A stretch of DNA of 64,000 bases from JAWKSY01 sp041402125 (lineage in GTDB: Bacteria; Planctomycetota; GCA-002687715; DRQF01). The stretch covers positions 1-64,000 of the forward strand of contig JAWKSY010000015.1 of NCBI GenBank assembly GCA_041402125.1, given 5' to 3'. The notes under the pieces were generated by a model, which did no database searches, was not told where the DNA came from, and worked only from the letters and a program-made list of their open reading frames with translations. The translations under genes were made by a program, and so were the position numbers. Shown here in pieces: positions 17,192 to 26,349 of the stretch (positions are counted from its first letter, which is position 1; each line of letters begins with the position of its first letter).

Positions 17192-20100
17192 TCACCTCCG
17201 GGTCATCGTCTCGTCGAGGTTGAGGAGCACGCTCGCGACCAGCGTCCAGGCGGCGTGCTCGCGCGGCTCGAGATCCATGCGGCGCGGGCTCGCGCCGTGG
17301 GCGAGGATCTTCGATGCGTCCTCGGCGCGGTCCGCGAAGCGCTGTCGCTGATCGTCGAGGATCGCCGCGATCCGCTCCGCCTCGCGGGCGTTGGGGCGAC
17401 GCGCGACGGCGATCTCGAAGCCGCGCGCGAGACGCTCGGCGTCGCTCTGACCCTCCGGCGCGAGCAGGCGCTCGGCGAAGGCGCGGGCCGCTTCGAGGTA
17501 GGTCTCGTCGTTCAGGAGCACGAGCGCCTGGAGCGGCGTGTTCGTGCGGGCGCGGCGGAGCGTGCAGACCTCGCGCGTGGGCGCGTCGAAGGTCTGGAGC
17601 TGCGGCGGCGGGCAGGACCGCTTCCAGTAGGTGTAGAGGCCGCGGCGCCACAGCGCGTCGCCCTCGTCGCGCCGGAAGAAGTCGTCCTCGTCCTTCTGTC
17701 CCGCGGCGAAGGTCATCTCGGCCCAGAGCCCCGGCGGCTGGTAGGGCTTCACGCTCTGTCCGCCGACGTCCTCGACGAGGAGGCCGGAGATCGCCAGCGC
17801 GTTGTCGCGCACGAACTCCGCGGTGAGGCGGTAGCGCGGGGCGCGGGCGAGGAGCTCGTTCTTGGGGTCGGCCTCGTGGAGCTCGGGCCGCACCCGGGCG
17901 CTCTGGCGCCAGGTCCGCGAGAGGACGATCTGCCGGACGAGGCGCTTCGTGTCCCAGCCGTGCTCGACGAAGTCGGCGGCGAGCCAGTCGAGGAGCTCGG
18001 GGTGCGTCGGCGGCGTGCCCTGGGTGCCGAAGTCCTCGACCGTCTCGACGAGGCCGCGACCGAAGAGGATCGACCAGACGCGGTTCACCCAGACGCGCGC
18101 CGTGAGCGGGTGATCGGGCCGCACGAGCCAGCGCGCGAGGTCGAGACGGTTCGGGGACTCGACCTCGGGCAGCGGGGGGAGCGCGCGCGGCGTCCCGGCC
18201 GTCACCGGCGCGCCCTTCGCGGAGTAGACCCCGCGCTCGAGGACGTGCGTCATGCGCATCCCCGGGCGGTCCTGCATGACCATGACGCGGGTGAGGCGCG
18301 AGCGCAGTCCGGCCGCCTCGTCCTCGGCGCGCGAGACGCGGTCGAGCATCCGCGCCCAGGGCGCGTACTCCGAGGTGCGGAAGTGATCGCGGAGGGCCTT
18401 CTCGAGGCGGGCCTCGCGCGCCTCGGCCGGCGTCGCCAGCGCGCGGGTGACGTCGCCCGGAAGAACGGTCGGGTACTCGGCGCGGCGCTCGAAGAACATC
18501 CCCGCCGAGCCGCCGTGGTTGACGATCTTCATCAGGAGGACGTTCTCGCCCGCGGCCAGCGCGAGCTCGACGAGGTCCTGGTCCTTCGCGAGGGGACGAC
18601 GGACGTCGTTCAGGAACACGCGGCGTCCGTTCACGAAGAGCGCAACGGCGTCGTCGCTGCCGATCGCGACGCGCATCGTCCGCTCCGTCTCGCAGCGGAT
18701 GACGCGGCGGAGATAGGTCGTCCCGATCGCCTCGTCCGCGCCCGCGAAGCCGTGGAGCGCGCCGTCCGCGAAGTCGGGGCGGGGGCGCCAGCCGAGGCCG
18801 CCGTGCTCGCCCTCGCCGGCGAGGTCCGACTCGGGGCCGAAATCGCGTCGGAGCGGCAGGCCCTCCAGGCCGGGGAAGGGGCCGATCATCGACCAGTCGC
18901 CGAGCTCCGAGGCCGCGAGCTCCGCGCGTCGGCTCGCGTCGCCGGTGGCGTGCAGGCGGAAGCGTCCGAGCGTGTGCTCGCCGCCGTAGTTCTGCTCGAT
19001 CTCGATCTCGAGGATCGTGCCGCCCGGGAAGCCGAAGGGCTCCTTCGCGAGGAAGACGGCGCTCCGGTTCGCGCGGCGCTTGTGGCCGTCGACGGCCCAG
19101 CCGGTGCCGGGGTTCCCGTCGATCGCCTTGGGGATCTCGTAGCGGTCCTGCGAGTAGTCGGCGATGGCGCGTCCGAAGGTCACCGGGACGCGCTTCGTCG
19201 GATCCTCCTTCGAGACGGCCGTCGCCCGGAACTCCGAGAGGACGAAGTTGCCGTGGGAGTTCCGCGCCGGGCCGCCGCCGGGGATGCGCGGGTCCATCAT
19301 CACCTCGAGCCAGAGCGCGCGGAGTCCGGTCAGCTCGGTCTCGAGCTCGATCGCGTAGGTCGCGACGCCGGGATTCTCGCCGCCGGCGAGGAGCGTGCCG
19401 TCGGCCTCGATCTCGAAGGTGGCCCCGCCGGTCGAGCGCGCGGCTTGCGGATGGAGCGCCGACCAGCGCCAGGCCAGCTCGGCGCGCATCGCGTCCTCCC
19501 AGGCCCGCTGCTTCGCGTCGAGCTCGGGCTGCGGCGCGTCCAGCGCGGCGCGCGCCGCCGCGAGTTCCGCCTCGGCCGCCGCGAGGGCCGCCTCCTCGTT
19601 CGCGTCCGGCACCGCCAGCGAGGGCTTCGGCGCCATCGGGTCGCCGTCGAGGCCGGTCTCGGGGACGCGATTGAAGAAGTCGTAGAAGCGGTAGTACTCC
19701 TCCTGGCTGATCGGATCGTACTTGTGGTCGTGGCACTGGGCGCAGGCCATCGTCAGGCCCATGAAGACCGAGGACGTCGTGCGGACGCGGTCGACCACGT
19801 ACTCGACCTGGTATTCCTCGGGGATCGCGCCGCCCTCGTTGTTGACCATGTGGTTGCGGTTGAAGCCGCTCGCGATCTTCTGCGCCCGCGTCGCGTCGGG
19901 GAGGAGGTCTCCCGCGAGCTGCTCCACGACGAAGCGGTCGTAGGGCAGGTTCTCGTTGAAGGCGCCGATGACCCAGTCGCGCCAGGGCCACATCGCCCGG
20001 AAGTAGTCGTGGTGGTAGCCGTTCGTGTCCGCGTAGCGCGCGGCGTCGAGCCACGGCACCGCCATGCGCTCGCCGTAGTGCGGCGAGGCGAGGAAGCGGT

Positions 20101-20740
20101 CGACGAGGCGCGCGAAGGCGTCCGGGCTCTCGTCGGCGAGAAACTCCGCGAGCTCCTCGGGGCTCGGCGGGAGTCCGCGCAGATCGAAGCTCGCCCGGCG
20201 GGCGAGCGTGCGTCGATCGGCTTCCGGACTCGGCGCGAGGCCGGCCGCCTCGATCCGCGCGAGGATGAAGCGATCGATCGGCGAGGCGCGCCATTCCTCG
20301 CGCGAGACCTCGGGCGGCTCCGGTCGGGCGGGGGGCGAGAAGGCCCAGTGTCCCTCGTAGGGCGCGCCCTCGGCGATCCAGCGCTCGAGGATCGCGATCT
20401 GCTCCGCCGTCGGCGCCTTCTTCGTCTCGGGCGGCGGCATCCGGTCGTCCGGATCCTCGGCCTTCATCCGGACGATGATCCGCGAGGCGGCGGCGTCGCC
20501 GGGGACGATTCCCGCGCCGTCCTCGTGCGCGAGGAGGGCGTCCTCGCGGTGGTCGAGCCGGAGCTCGGCCTCGCGCGCCGCCTCGTCGGGCCCGTGGCAG
20601 GCGAAGCAGTGCTCCGAGAGGACCGGCAGCACGTCCCGCGAGAAGGAAACTCCGTCTTCGCCTTGCCCGAGACCGGTGCGGCAGGGTACGAGGGCGAGGA
20701 GCACCGCGAGCAGTGGGACGGTTTTCGCGAGCTGGGTCAT
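17192..20740 (-). CDS. PSCyt1-DUF1549-DUF1553 planctomycete cytochrome-like protein
   Basis: Large exported protein of 1182 residues. A signal peptide (1-25) is followed by a PSCyt1 domain with the haem-type motif CFACH at 45-49. Next comes DUF1549/PSCyt2 (about 140-370, including RYADTNGYHHDYFRAMW and CAQCHDHKYDPI, a second CxxCH). A middle region of about 450 residues contains a carbohydrate-binding-like beta domain, and DUF1553/PSD1 covers the last 300 residues (NRLDLARWLVRPDHPLTARV, LLNDETYLEAARAFAER). The gene lies directly upstream of the DUF1501 gene and shares its operon. Haem binding is suggested by the CxxCH motifs; redox partner and substrate are unknown. Confidence 0.93.
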   Translation of the reverse strand: MTQLAKTVPLLAVLLALVPCRTGLGQGEDGVSFSRDVLPVLSEHCFACHGPDEAAREAELRLDHREDALLAHEDGAGIVPGDAAASRIIVRMKAEDPDDRMPPPETKKAPTAEQIAILERWIAEGAPYEGHWAFSPPARPEPPEVSREEWRASPIDRFILARIEAAGLAPSPEADRRTLARRASFDLRGLPPSPEELAEFLADESPDAFARLVDRFLASPHYGERMAVPWLDAARYADTNGYHHDYFRAMWPWRDWVIGAFNENLPYDRFVVEQLAGDLLPDATRAQKIASGFNRNHMVNNEGGAIPEEYQVEYVVDRVRTTSSVFMGLTMACAQCHDHKYDPISQEEYYRFYDFFNRVPETGLDGDPMAPKPSLAVPDANEEAALAAAEAELAAARAALDAPQPELDAKQRAWEDAMRAELAWRWSALHPQAARSTGGATFEIEADGTLLAGGENPGVATYAIELETELTGLRALWLEVMMDPRIPGGGPARNSHGNFVLSEFRATAVSKEDPTKRVPVTFGRAIADYSQDRYEIPKAIDGNPGTGWAVDGHKRRANRSAVFLAKEPFGFPGGTILEIEIEQNYGGEHTLGRFRLHATGDASRRAELAASELGDWSMIGPFPGLEGLPLRRDFGPESDLAGEGEHGGLGWRPRPDFADGALHGFAGADEAIGTTYLRRVIRCETERTMRVAIGSDDAVALFVNGRRVFLNDVRRPLAKDQDLVELALAAGENVLLMKIVNHGGSAGMFFERRAEYPTVLPGDVTRALATPAEAREARLEKALRDHFRTSEYAPWARMLDRVSRAEDEAAGLRSRLTRVMVMQDRPGMRMTHVLERGVYSAKGAPVTAGTPRALPPLPEVESPNRLDLARWLVRPDHPLTARVWVNRVWSILFGRGLVETVEDFGTQGTPPTHPELLDWLAADFVEHGWDTKRLVRQIVLSRTWRQSARVRPELHEADPKNELLARAPRYRLTAEFVRDNALAISGLLVEDVGGQSVKPYQPPGLWAEMTFAAGQKDEDDFFRRDEGDALWRRGLYTYWKRSCPPPQLQTFDAPTREVCTLRRARTNTPLQALVLLNDETYLEAARAFAERLLAPEGQSDAERLARGFEIAVARRPNAREAERIAAILDDQRQRFADRAEDASKILAHGASPRRMDLEPREHAAWTLVASVLLNLDETMTRR

Positions 20741-20814
20741 CCGGCGGCCTCCGCGCGGTCGGAGTGCGGATCATACACGGCCGGGCGGTCGCGGTCGGGA
20801 GGGTGGGAATCACG

Positions 20815-21153
20815 ATGGACGGGCGTTCGGAACTGCCGCCGCCGGAGGGAGAAGGGAAGGAGGTCGACGCGCCGGCGTCGCCGCGGGTCGTGAAGCCCAT
20901 CGCGGGCGCCACGCGGCTCTTCGCCCTGCTCCTCGGCCTGGCCTTCGTCCTGGGCTCGCTCTCCTTCCTCCGCTCGGTCTGGACGAGACCCGAGCGCTTC
21001 GACTGGGCGCCCTCGCCCTGGCTGCTCGGGGCGGGCGGCGCGATCTTCCTCTTCGTCGGGCTCCAGTTCATCGTCCAGGCGGCCTTCCCCGAGCGCTTCG
21101 CGGACCTGGCCAACGAGCGGCGGCGCCGCCGAGCCAGGGGCGGATCGCGGTGA
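20815..21153 (+). CDS. small two-helix membrane protein
   Basis: A protein of 112 residues starting at ATG 20815 (MDGRSELPPPEGEG), chosen for the GGGAGGG site before it; an upstream in-frame region looks non-coding. Two hydrophobic helices (about residues 35-55 and 72-92) flank a short polar loop, and a very basic tail (ERRRRRRARG) is likely cytoplasmic. Its TGA overlaps the GTG start of the ATP-grasp gene, so the two are translationally coupled. The family is not recognised. Confidence 0.65.
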   Translation: MDGRSELPPPEGEGKEVDAPASPRVVKPIAGATRLFALLLGLAFVLGSLSFLRSVWTRPERFDWAPSPWLLGAGGAIFLFVGLQFIVQAAFPERFADLANERRRRRARGGSR

Positions 21154-22298
21154 GCGCGATCCTCCTGGTGGGCTGGCGGCCGGAGGCGATCGAGGCCGCG
21201 CGCGCGCTCGGGCTCGAGCCCCGGGTGCTCGAGCCCGGTCGCCCCGGCGAGGTCCCGGCGCGTCGCGAGGAGGCGATCCTCCGGGCCGCGGCCGATCCCG
21301 ATTCTCCGGAGGACATCCTCCGGGCGGGCGCGGCCCTCACCGGCGACGGCGCGGTCGTCGCGGTGGTCGCGCTCACCGAGGGAGCGGTTCCGGTGGCGGC
21401 GCGAGTGCGGACGGCGCTCGGTCTGCCGGGGGTCACCCCGGAGACGGCCGAGTGGTCCCACGAGAAGCTGGCGATGAAGATCCGCATCGCCTCGGCGGGG
21501 ATCCCCTGCGCGCCCTTCGAGGAGATCGGCTCGGACACCCGGGCCGACGAGCTCGTGGCGAGACTCGGCGTCCCCGTCGTCGTCAAGCAGCGCGCGTCCT
21601 CCGGCGGTCGCGGCACCGTCGTCGCGCACGACGTCATCTCGCTCGGGGCGGCCCTGCGTCCGGGCTGGCTCGCCGAGGGCTTCGTCCGCGGCGTCGAGAT
21701 GAGCGTCGAGACCTTCGTCGTCGACGGCGAGATCGTCTTCCTCAATCCGACCGAGTACCTCGTGCCCGGCGTCGCGAACATCGTTCCCGCGCCGCTCGAC
21801 GCGGAGCGCCTCGCCGCGCTCCGCGCCTTCGTCGACCGCGTGCATCGCGCCCTCGGCATCGAGCGCGGCATGACGCACACCGAGCTCTTCGTCGGCGAGG
21901 ACGGCCTCGTTTTCGGCGAGATCGCGATCCGTCCGCCCGGCGGCCTCCTCATGGCGCTGATCGGCCGGGTCTACGGCTTCGACGCCTGGCGCGCGTTGCT
22001 CGAGGTGGAGATGGGGCGCCGTCCGGCGCTCCCCGAGACCCCGCACGGGGCGGCCGGCGTCTGGTTCCTCCACCCGGGGGCGGGGCGCGTCGCGACGGTC
22101 GAGGGGCTCGAGGCGGCGGCCGCGATGCCCGGCGTCGTCGAGGTGCGCTGCGGTCTGATCCCGGGGCGGCGCGTCCGCGAGCGGATCGGCACCGGTCAGA
22201 GCGTCGGTCGGGTCGTCGCCGTCGGCGCGGATCGCGACGAGGTCGCGGCGCGCCTCCTGCCCGCCGTCGACTCCATCCGCATCGAACTCGCCCACTGA
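21150..22298 (+). CDS. ATP-grasp domain enzyme
   Basis: A cytoplasmic protein of 382 residues starting at GTG 21150 within the previous stop (GTGA). The N-terminal pre-ATP-grasp Rossmann part (AILLVGWRPEAIEAARALG) is followed by the ATP-grasp core: ETAEWSHEKLAMKIRIASAG, VVVKQRASSGGRGTVV (nucleotide-binding lysines) and the metal-binding stretch VFGEIAIRPPGG. It belongs to the carboxylate-amine ligase group that resembles biotin carboxylase and carnosine synthase-type enzymes. The substrate cannot be predicted. It is coupled to a small membrane protein and ends at a bidirectional terminator. Confidence 0.82.
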   Translation: MSAILLVGWRPEAIEAARALGLEPRVLEPGRPGEVPARREEAILRAAADPDSPEDILRAGAALTGDGAVVAVVALTEGAVPVAARVRTALGLPGVTPETAEWSHEKLAMKIRIASAGIPCAPFEEIGSDTRADELVARLGVPVVVKQRASSGGRGTVVAHDVISLGAALRPGWLAEGFVRGVEMSVETFVVDGEIVFLNPTEYLVPGVANIVPAPLDAERLAALRAFVDRVHRALGIERGMTHTELFVGEDGLVFGEIAIRPPGGLLMALIGRVYGFDAWRALLEVEMGRRPALPETPHGAAGVWFLHPGAGRVATVEGLEAAAAMPGVVEVRCGLIPGRRVRERIGTGQSVGRVVAVGADRDEVAARLLPAVDSIRIELAH

Positions 22299-22315
22299 GC
22301 CCGTTCAAGATGGGA

Positions 22316-22348
22316 GAGGCGCCGCCCTCCGGCGGAGGGCGACGCCTC
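22316..22348. terminator. bidirectional hairpin between convergent genes
   Basis: GAGGCG and CGCCTC enclose GCCCTCC/GGAGGGC with loop GGC. It is placed between the ATP-grasp stop (22298) and the stop of the minus-strand FG-GAP gene (22380). Confidence 0.6.
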
Positions 22349-22379
22349 GACGGTGCCGACCGGCGTACGCGGTCGAGTT

Positions 22380-24080
22380 TCAGATGATGCGCAGGATGAG
22401 CGCGTTGGTGCGCTCGATGCCCCCGTCCGGCGCGACGAAGAGCCCTTGCAGGGAGAGGCTCAGGCTCGCGTCGATCCCGGCCGGAAGCGCGAGCGACCAG
22501 GGGCCCGGCGGCGCGAGGACGATCGTTCCCGGCACGCCGTTCAGGCTCGTCGCGAGCGTGAAGAGGACGGGGACTCCGGCGGGATAGGCGACGCTCGGGA
22601 TGAAGGCCATCGGGCCGATCGTTCCGCCGAGGTCAAAGGCGTCGTTGGGGCTCGCCTCGCCGAGGAATCCGAAGACCGCGAAGGGGAACGGACCGACGGA
22701 TCCGGCCGGCGCCAGGAGATCGAATCCGAGCGGGCTCGCCCGCGGAACGGTGACGCGACGTCCCCAGTCGCCGATGCGGTCGTTGACGCGAAGGAGGCCC
22801 TCGCCGAGCGGGCTGCCCGTCCCCGCCGGCCCGGTTCCCGTCGCGCCGCGGAGCGCGACGTGTCCGATCATCGTCCCGGCCGCGTCGACGCCGGTCGCGA
22901 TGAGATCCGTGAGGCCGTCTCCGTCGAGGTCGGCGAAGGTCGCGGCGTCCGCGCGCGGCAGATGATCTGCCATGCTCGAGAAGATCTGGCCCGTCGGGAC
23001 ACGGATCAGATGCACCGTCGGTGGTGCTCCGCCGACCGGCGCGTCGGCGGCGGCGATCTCCGCGATGCCGTCGCCGTCGAGATCGCCGAGGCTCAACCGG
23101 ACGCCGAGCCGCGTGCCGAAGACTCCGGTCACGCTCGCCGCGAGGGCGCCGGTCGCGCCCGAGTAGATCTCGACGACGCCCGCGTTGCCGAGGGCGTAGG
23201 GCACGCCGACGACGAGGTCGGGGACGCCGTCGCCGGTGACGTCTTGACTCACATCGAAGCGGGTGCTCGGAGCGCTCGCCCACTGGCCGCTCGGCGTGAA
23301 CGAGGTGACGAGCGCGCCGCCGGCGGAGCGGATGTCGATGCGCGCCAGGGTCGGAGAGATCTCCGCGATCGCGAACTCCGCGATGCCGTCCCCGTCGAAG
23401 TCGCCGGCCGGTCCGACCCGCCGCGTCGGCGCGGCGTCGGCGGTCAGGGCGGGGATCGAGACCAGGAGCGCGCCCGTCGCGCTGGAGCGGATGTCGACGG
23501 CGGTCGGGCTCGGCGTGGCCGGAGGCGGCGGGATGATGACCCCGCCCGGCGGCACGAGGAGCGGCGCGATGCCGGACCCGACCTGCGCGATCCCCACCGC
23601 GAGATCCCGCCGGCCGTCGCCGTCCTGATCAGGAACGGCGGCCAGGATCGGGAAGGGCGTGAGGGCCGGGAAGGTGCCCACGAACTGGGGCAGGGGGATC
23701 GAGGTCAGCGTCGCACCGGAGACCGGCGAGACGATGCTGATCGTTGCGCCCAGGGTCATCGCGAGCTCCGGGACCCCGTCGCCGTCGTGATCATCGAGGA
23801 TCGCGAGCGAGGCGAGCGTGGGTCCGGGCGACGCGCTTCCGAGCGTGCGCACCCGGCTCCCGTCCGCTCCGGAGTGGAGATCCCAGACGCCGGTGAAGGT
23901 CGAGACGACGTAGTCGGGGACGCCGTCTCCGGTCGCGTCCGGCACCGCGACGAGCGTCGCCCCGACGAAGAGGCCGCTGGAGACGGAACTGGCCGCGGTG
24001 GAGGCGGTCCAGAGGACGTCCTGCCCCCGGGAGACCGCGCCGAGGAGAACGAGGGCCGCGACGAGGAAGATCGGCTTCAT
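22380..24080 (-). CDS. secreted FG-GAP repeat protein, array member 1
   Basis: Exported protein of 566 residues with a signal peptide (MKPIFLVAALVLLGAVSRG, then QDVLW). FG-GAP/VCBS blades have loops such as VPDATGDGVPDYVV, GPAGDFDGDGIAEFAI and LGDLDGDGIAEIAA. A C-terminal beta-domain of about 110 residues is shared by all five genes of the array (PGTIVLAPPGPWSLALPAG, LSLSLQGLFVAPDGG). A ribosome site AAGGAAGGA precedes the ATG. It is last in the minus-strand order of the array. The nearest relative is the next gene up. The C-terminal domain may be an attachment or sorting module; this is inference. Confidence 0.85.
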   Translation of the reverse strand: MKPIFLVAALVLLGAVSRGQDVLWTASTAASSVSSGLFVGATLVAVPDATGDGVPDYVVSTFTGVWDLHSGADGSRVRTLGSASPGPTLASLAILDDHDGDGVPELAMTLGATISIVSPVSGATLTSIPLPQFVGTFPALTPFPILAAVPDQDGDGRRDLAVGIAQVGSGIAPLLVPPGGVIIPPPPATPSPTAVDIRSSATGALLVSIPALTADAAPTRRVGPAGDFDGDGIAEFAIAEISPTLARIDIRSAGGALVTSFTPSGQWASAPSTRFDVSQDVTGDGVPDLVVGVPYALGNAGVVEIYSGATGALAASVTGVFGTRLGVRLSLGDLDGDGIAEIAAADAPVGGAPPTVHLIRVPTGQIFSSMADHLPRADAATFADLDGDGLTDLIATGVDAAGTMIGHVALRGATGTGPAGTGSPLGEGLLRVNDRIGDWGRRVTVPRASPLGFDLLAPAGSVGPFPFAVFGFLGEASPNDAFDLGGTIGPMAFIPSVAYPAGVPVLFTLATSLNGVPGTIVLAPPGPWSLALPAGIDASLSLSLQGLFVAPDGGIERTNALILRII

Positions 24081-24253
24081 CGATCAGTCCTTCCTTTCGT
24101 GGCTCCGGGATCGCGTCGTCGGGAGGAAAGCAATCCGCGGGCCCGCGCCCCCGATCCGGGCCGATTCCGCGCGACATTTCCCGAAGTTGAAGCGGGGCCG
24201 CGAGGAGGGAGCCCCCGCCGGCCGGGAGCGGAGGGGGGGCGCGCGCGAGAGAG

Positions 24254-24278
24254 GTCTCCCTCTCGTGACGGCGTCACC
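24254..24278 (-). promoter_or_regulatory. conserved palindromic element upstream of array member 1
   Basis: GTCTC, five bases, then CGTGACGGCGTCACC (24264-24278), lying 174-198 bases before the ATG at 24080. It is a variant of the element found at 26229, 28202 and 30152; all four keep the 5-base gap and the palindromic core. Confidence 0.55.
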
Positions 24279-24333
24279 TCCCGTTCCCGCTCCGAGGCCT
24301 CGCCGGCGCCGGCCGACGGGGGGCCGGTTCGCT

Positions 24334-26063
24334 TCAGGAGATGTCGAGGACGAGGGCGTTCGTCCGCTCGATGCCGCCGTCCGGGGCGACGAAGAGCCCC
24401 TGCAGCGAGAGACCGAGCGTGGCGTCGATCCCGGCCGGCAGCGCGAGCGACCAGGGGCCCGGCGGCGCGAGGACGATCGTTCCCGGCACGCCGTAGAGGC
24501 TCGTCGCGAGCGTGAAGAGGACGGGGACTCCGGCCGGATAGGCGATGCTCGGGATGAAGGCCATCGGGCCGATCGTTCCGCCGAGGTCAAGGCGTCGGCC
24601 ATTCCCGCGACACCGAGGAAGCCGAAGATCGCGAAGTGGAACGAAGTCGACGAGCCGACCGGCGCCTGAAGCTCGAAGAGCAGCGGGGTCGCCCGGCCGA
24701 CCTCGACGCGGCGCGTCCAGGCTCCCGTGCGGCCGTTGACGCGCAGGAGGCCCTCGCCGAGGGCGCTTCCGATGCCGGCCGGACCGAGGCCGAAGCCGCC
24801 CCGCAGGGCGACGTGATGGGTCGCGGTCCAGCCCCCGTCCTGGCCCGCGACGATCAGATCGCGGTGGCCGTCGCCGTCGACGTCGAGGAAGGTCGCGGTC
24901 TCGCCGCGCGGAAGGTAGCCCGCCGTGGTCGCGAGCTCGGAGCCGTGGGACGCATCGAGGACGAGGATCCTCGGCACGCCGCCGATGCCGTAGGGCGCAT
25001 TCGCCGCCGCGATCTCCGCGCGACCGTCACCGTCGAGATCGCCGAGGAACAGCCGCGCGCCGAGTTGAGTCGAGGGCGCGCCGAGCACGGTCCGGACGAG
25101 TGAGCCGTCGGCCCCCGAGTAGATCTCGATCGCGCCGCGTCCGGCGGCCGCGTAGGGAACGCCCACGACGAGGTCCGGAACGCCGTCGCCGGTGAGATCG
25201 TGCTCCAGGTCGAACGTCGTCGAGGGTGTGATCGCCCAGTGCCCGGTCGGGGTGAAGGAGGTCAGCAGCGTGCCGCCGAGCGCGTAGACGTCGATGCGGG
25301 CGACGGTCTGGGAGATCTCCGCGATCGCGATCTCGGGGATGCCGTCGCCGTCGAAGTCGCCCGCCTCGCGCACGCGACGCGTCAGCGCCGACGCGGATGT
25401 CGGACCCGGAATCGAGGTGATGATCGCGCCCGTCGCGCCGGAACGGATCTCGACCGTGGTCGGCAGCGGCGTGTAGACCGGGGGAGTCGTCGGAGGCGTC
25501 GTCGGCGGGCCTCCGGGGGCGACATAGAGCGGCGCGATCCCGAATCCGGCCAGCGCGATGCCCACGGCGTAGTCACGGTGGCCATCGCCATCGGCGTCCG
25601 GGACGGACTCGAGCACGGGCACGGGCGATTGAGCGGCGAAGCTGCCGACGAAGGCCGGCAGCAACGTCGACGCCACGATGAAGTTGGTGAGGCTCGACCG
25701 CACGACCACGCTCAACCCTTCCGCGATCGCGACCTCGGCGTGGCCGTCTCCGTCCAGGTCGTCGAGGACCGCGACGGCGGGGAAGGAGAAGAGCCCCGCC
25801 GCGGGAAGGCCTCCGATCGCGCGGACGAAGCTCCCGTCGGCGCCGGAGTGGAGATCCCAGAGGCTCGCGCCGATCGCGACGAGGTAGTCGTCGATGCCGT
25901 CGCCGGAGGCATCGGGCACGCGCACCAGCGTCTCGCTCGTCGAGAGTCCGCCGAGGACCGGCGTGAAGTTCGAGGTGGCGCTCCAGGCCACCTCCTGCCC
26001 GGGCGCGGCCGCGGCGCAGAGGATGAGGGCGGCGGTCAGGTGGAGGATCGTCTTCACGGTCAT
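24334..26063 (-). CDS. secreted FG-GAP repeat protein, array member 2, with a one-base frameshift
   Basis: Signal peptide (MTVKTILHLTAALILCAAAAPG, then QEVAW), FG-GAP blades, and the array's C-terminal domain. The frame breaks at about 24589: the paralogue at 22380 reads DAFDLGGTIGP here, whereas this gene has lost one T of a TTT run and reads DALTSAE. The correct C-terminus resumes in the next frame (MAFIPSIAYPAGVPVLFTLA to the stop at 24334). Apart from this base the gene is intact over about 576 residues, so an assembly error is as likely as a real mutation. The ATG at 26063 sits only three bases after AAGGAG; the GTG two codons on is an alternative start. Confidence 0.8.
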
Positions 26064-26228
26064 CAACTCCTTCAAGGAGGCTCGGGATCGCGTCGACGTC
26101 CGGAGAGCAACTCGCGCGCCCGTTCGCGAGAGGGGCCGAGATTCGGGCTCGAGAGGGTGATTCGACGGATCCGCGACGGAATCGGCGCCGGCGTCTCATC
26201 GACTCGCGCCACGGGGGGGCCGGGCGGT

Positions 26229-26253
26229 GTTTCGCGACGGTAACGGCGTCACC
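26229..26253 (-). promoter_or_regulatory. conserved palindromic element upstream of array member 2
   Basis: GTTTC, five bases, GGTAACGGCGTCACC (26239-26253). It lies 166-190 bases before the start at 26063 and just past the terminator of the preceding gene. Confidence 0.6.
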
Positions 26254-26290
26254 GGGAGAGCTCGTCCCCTCTCGCTCTCGGTGTGAAGAA

Positions 26291-26320
26291 GCCCCCGGAA
26301 CCGCATCGCGTTCCGGGGGC
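26291..26320 (-). terminator. terminator of array member 3
   Basis: A perfect 11 bp stem GCCCCCGGAAC/GTTCCGGGGGC with an 8-base loop, 29 bases past the stop at 26350. Read on the minus strand it is followed by TTCTTC. Confidence 0.75.
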
Positions 26321-26349
26321 CTCCGTGTTTCCGCACCGCGGCGCGCGTC

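Noticed and set aside
20770..20775. TATGAT on the minus strand as a promoter of the DUF1553-DUF1501 operon
   Set aside because: It has a good -10 but no recognisable -35 at the right distance; too weak to annotate.
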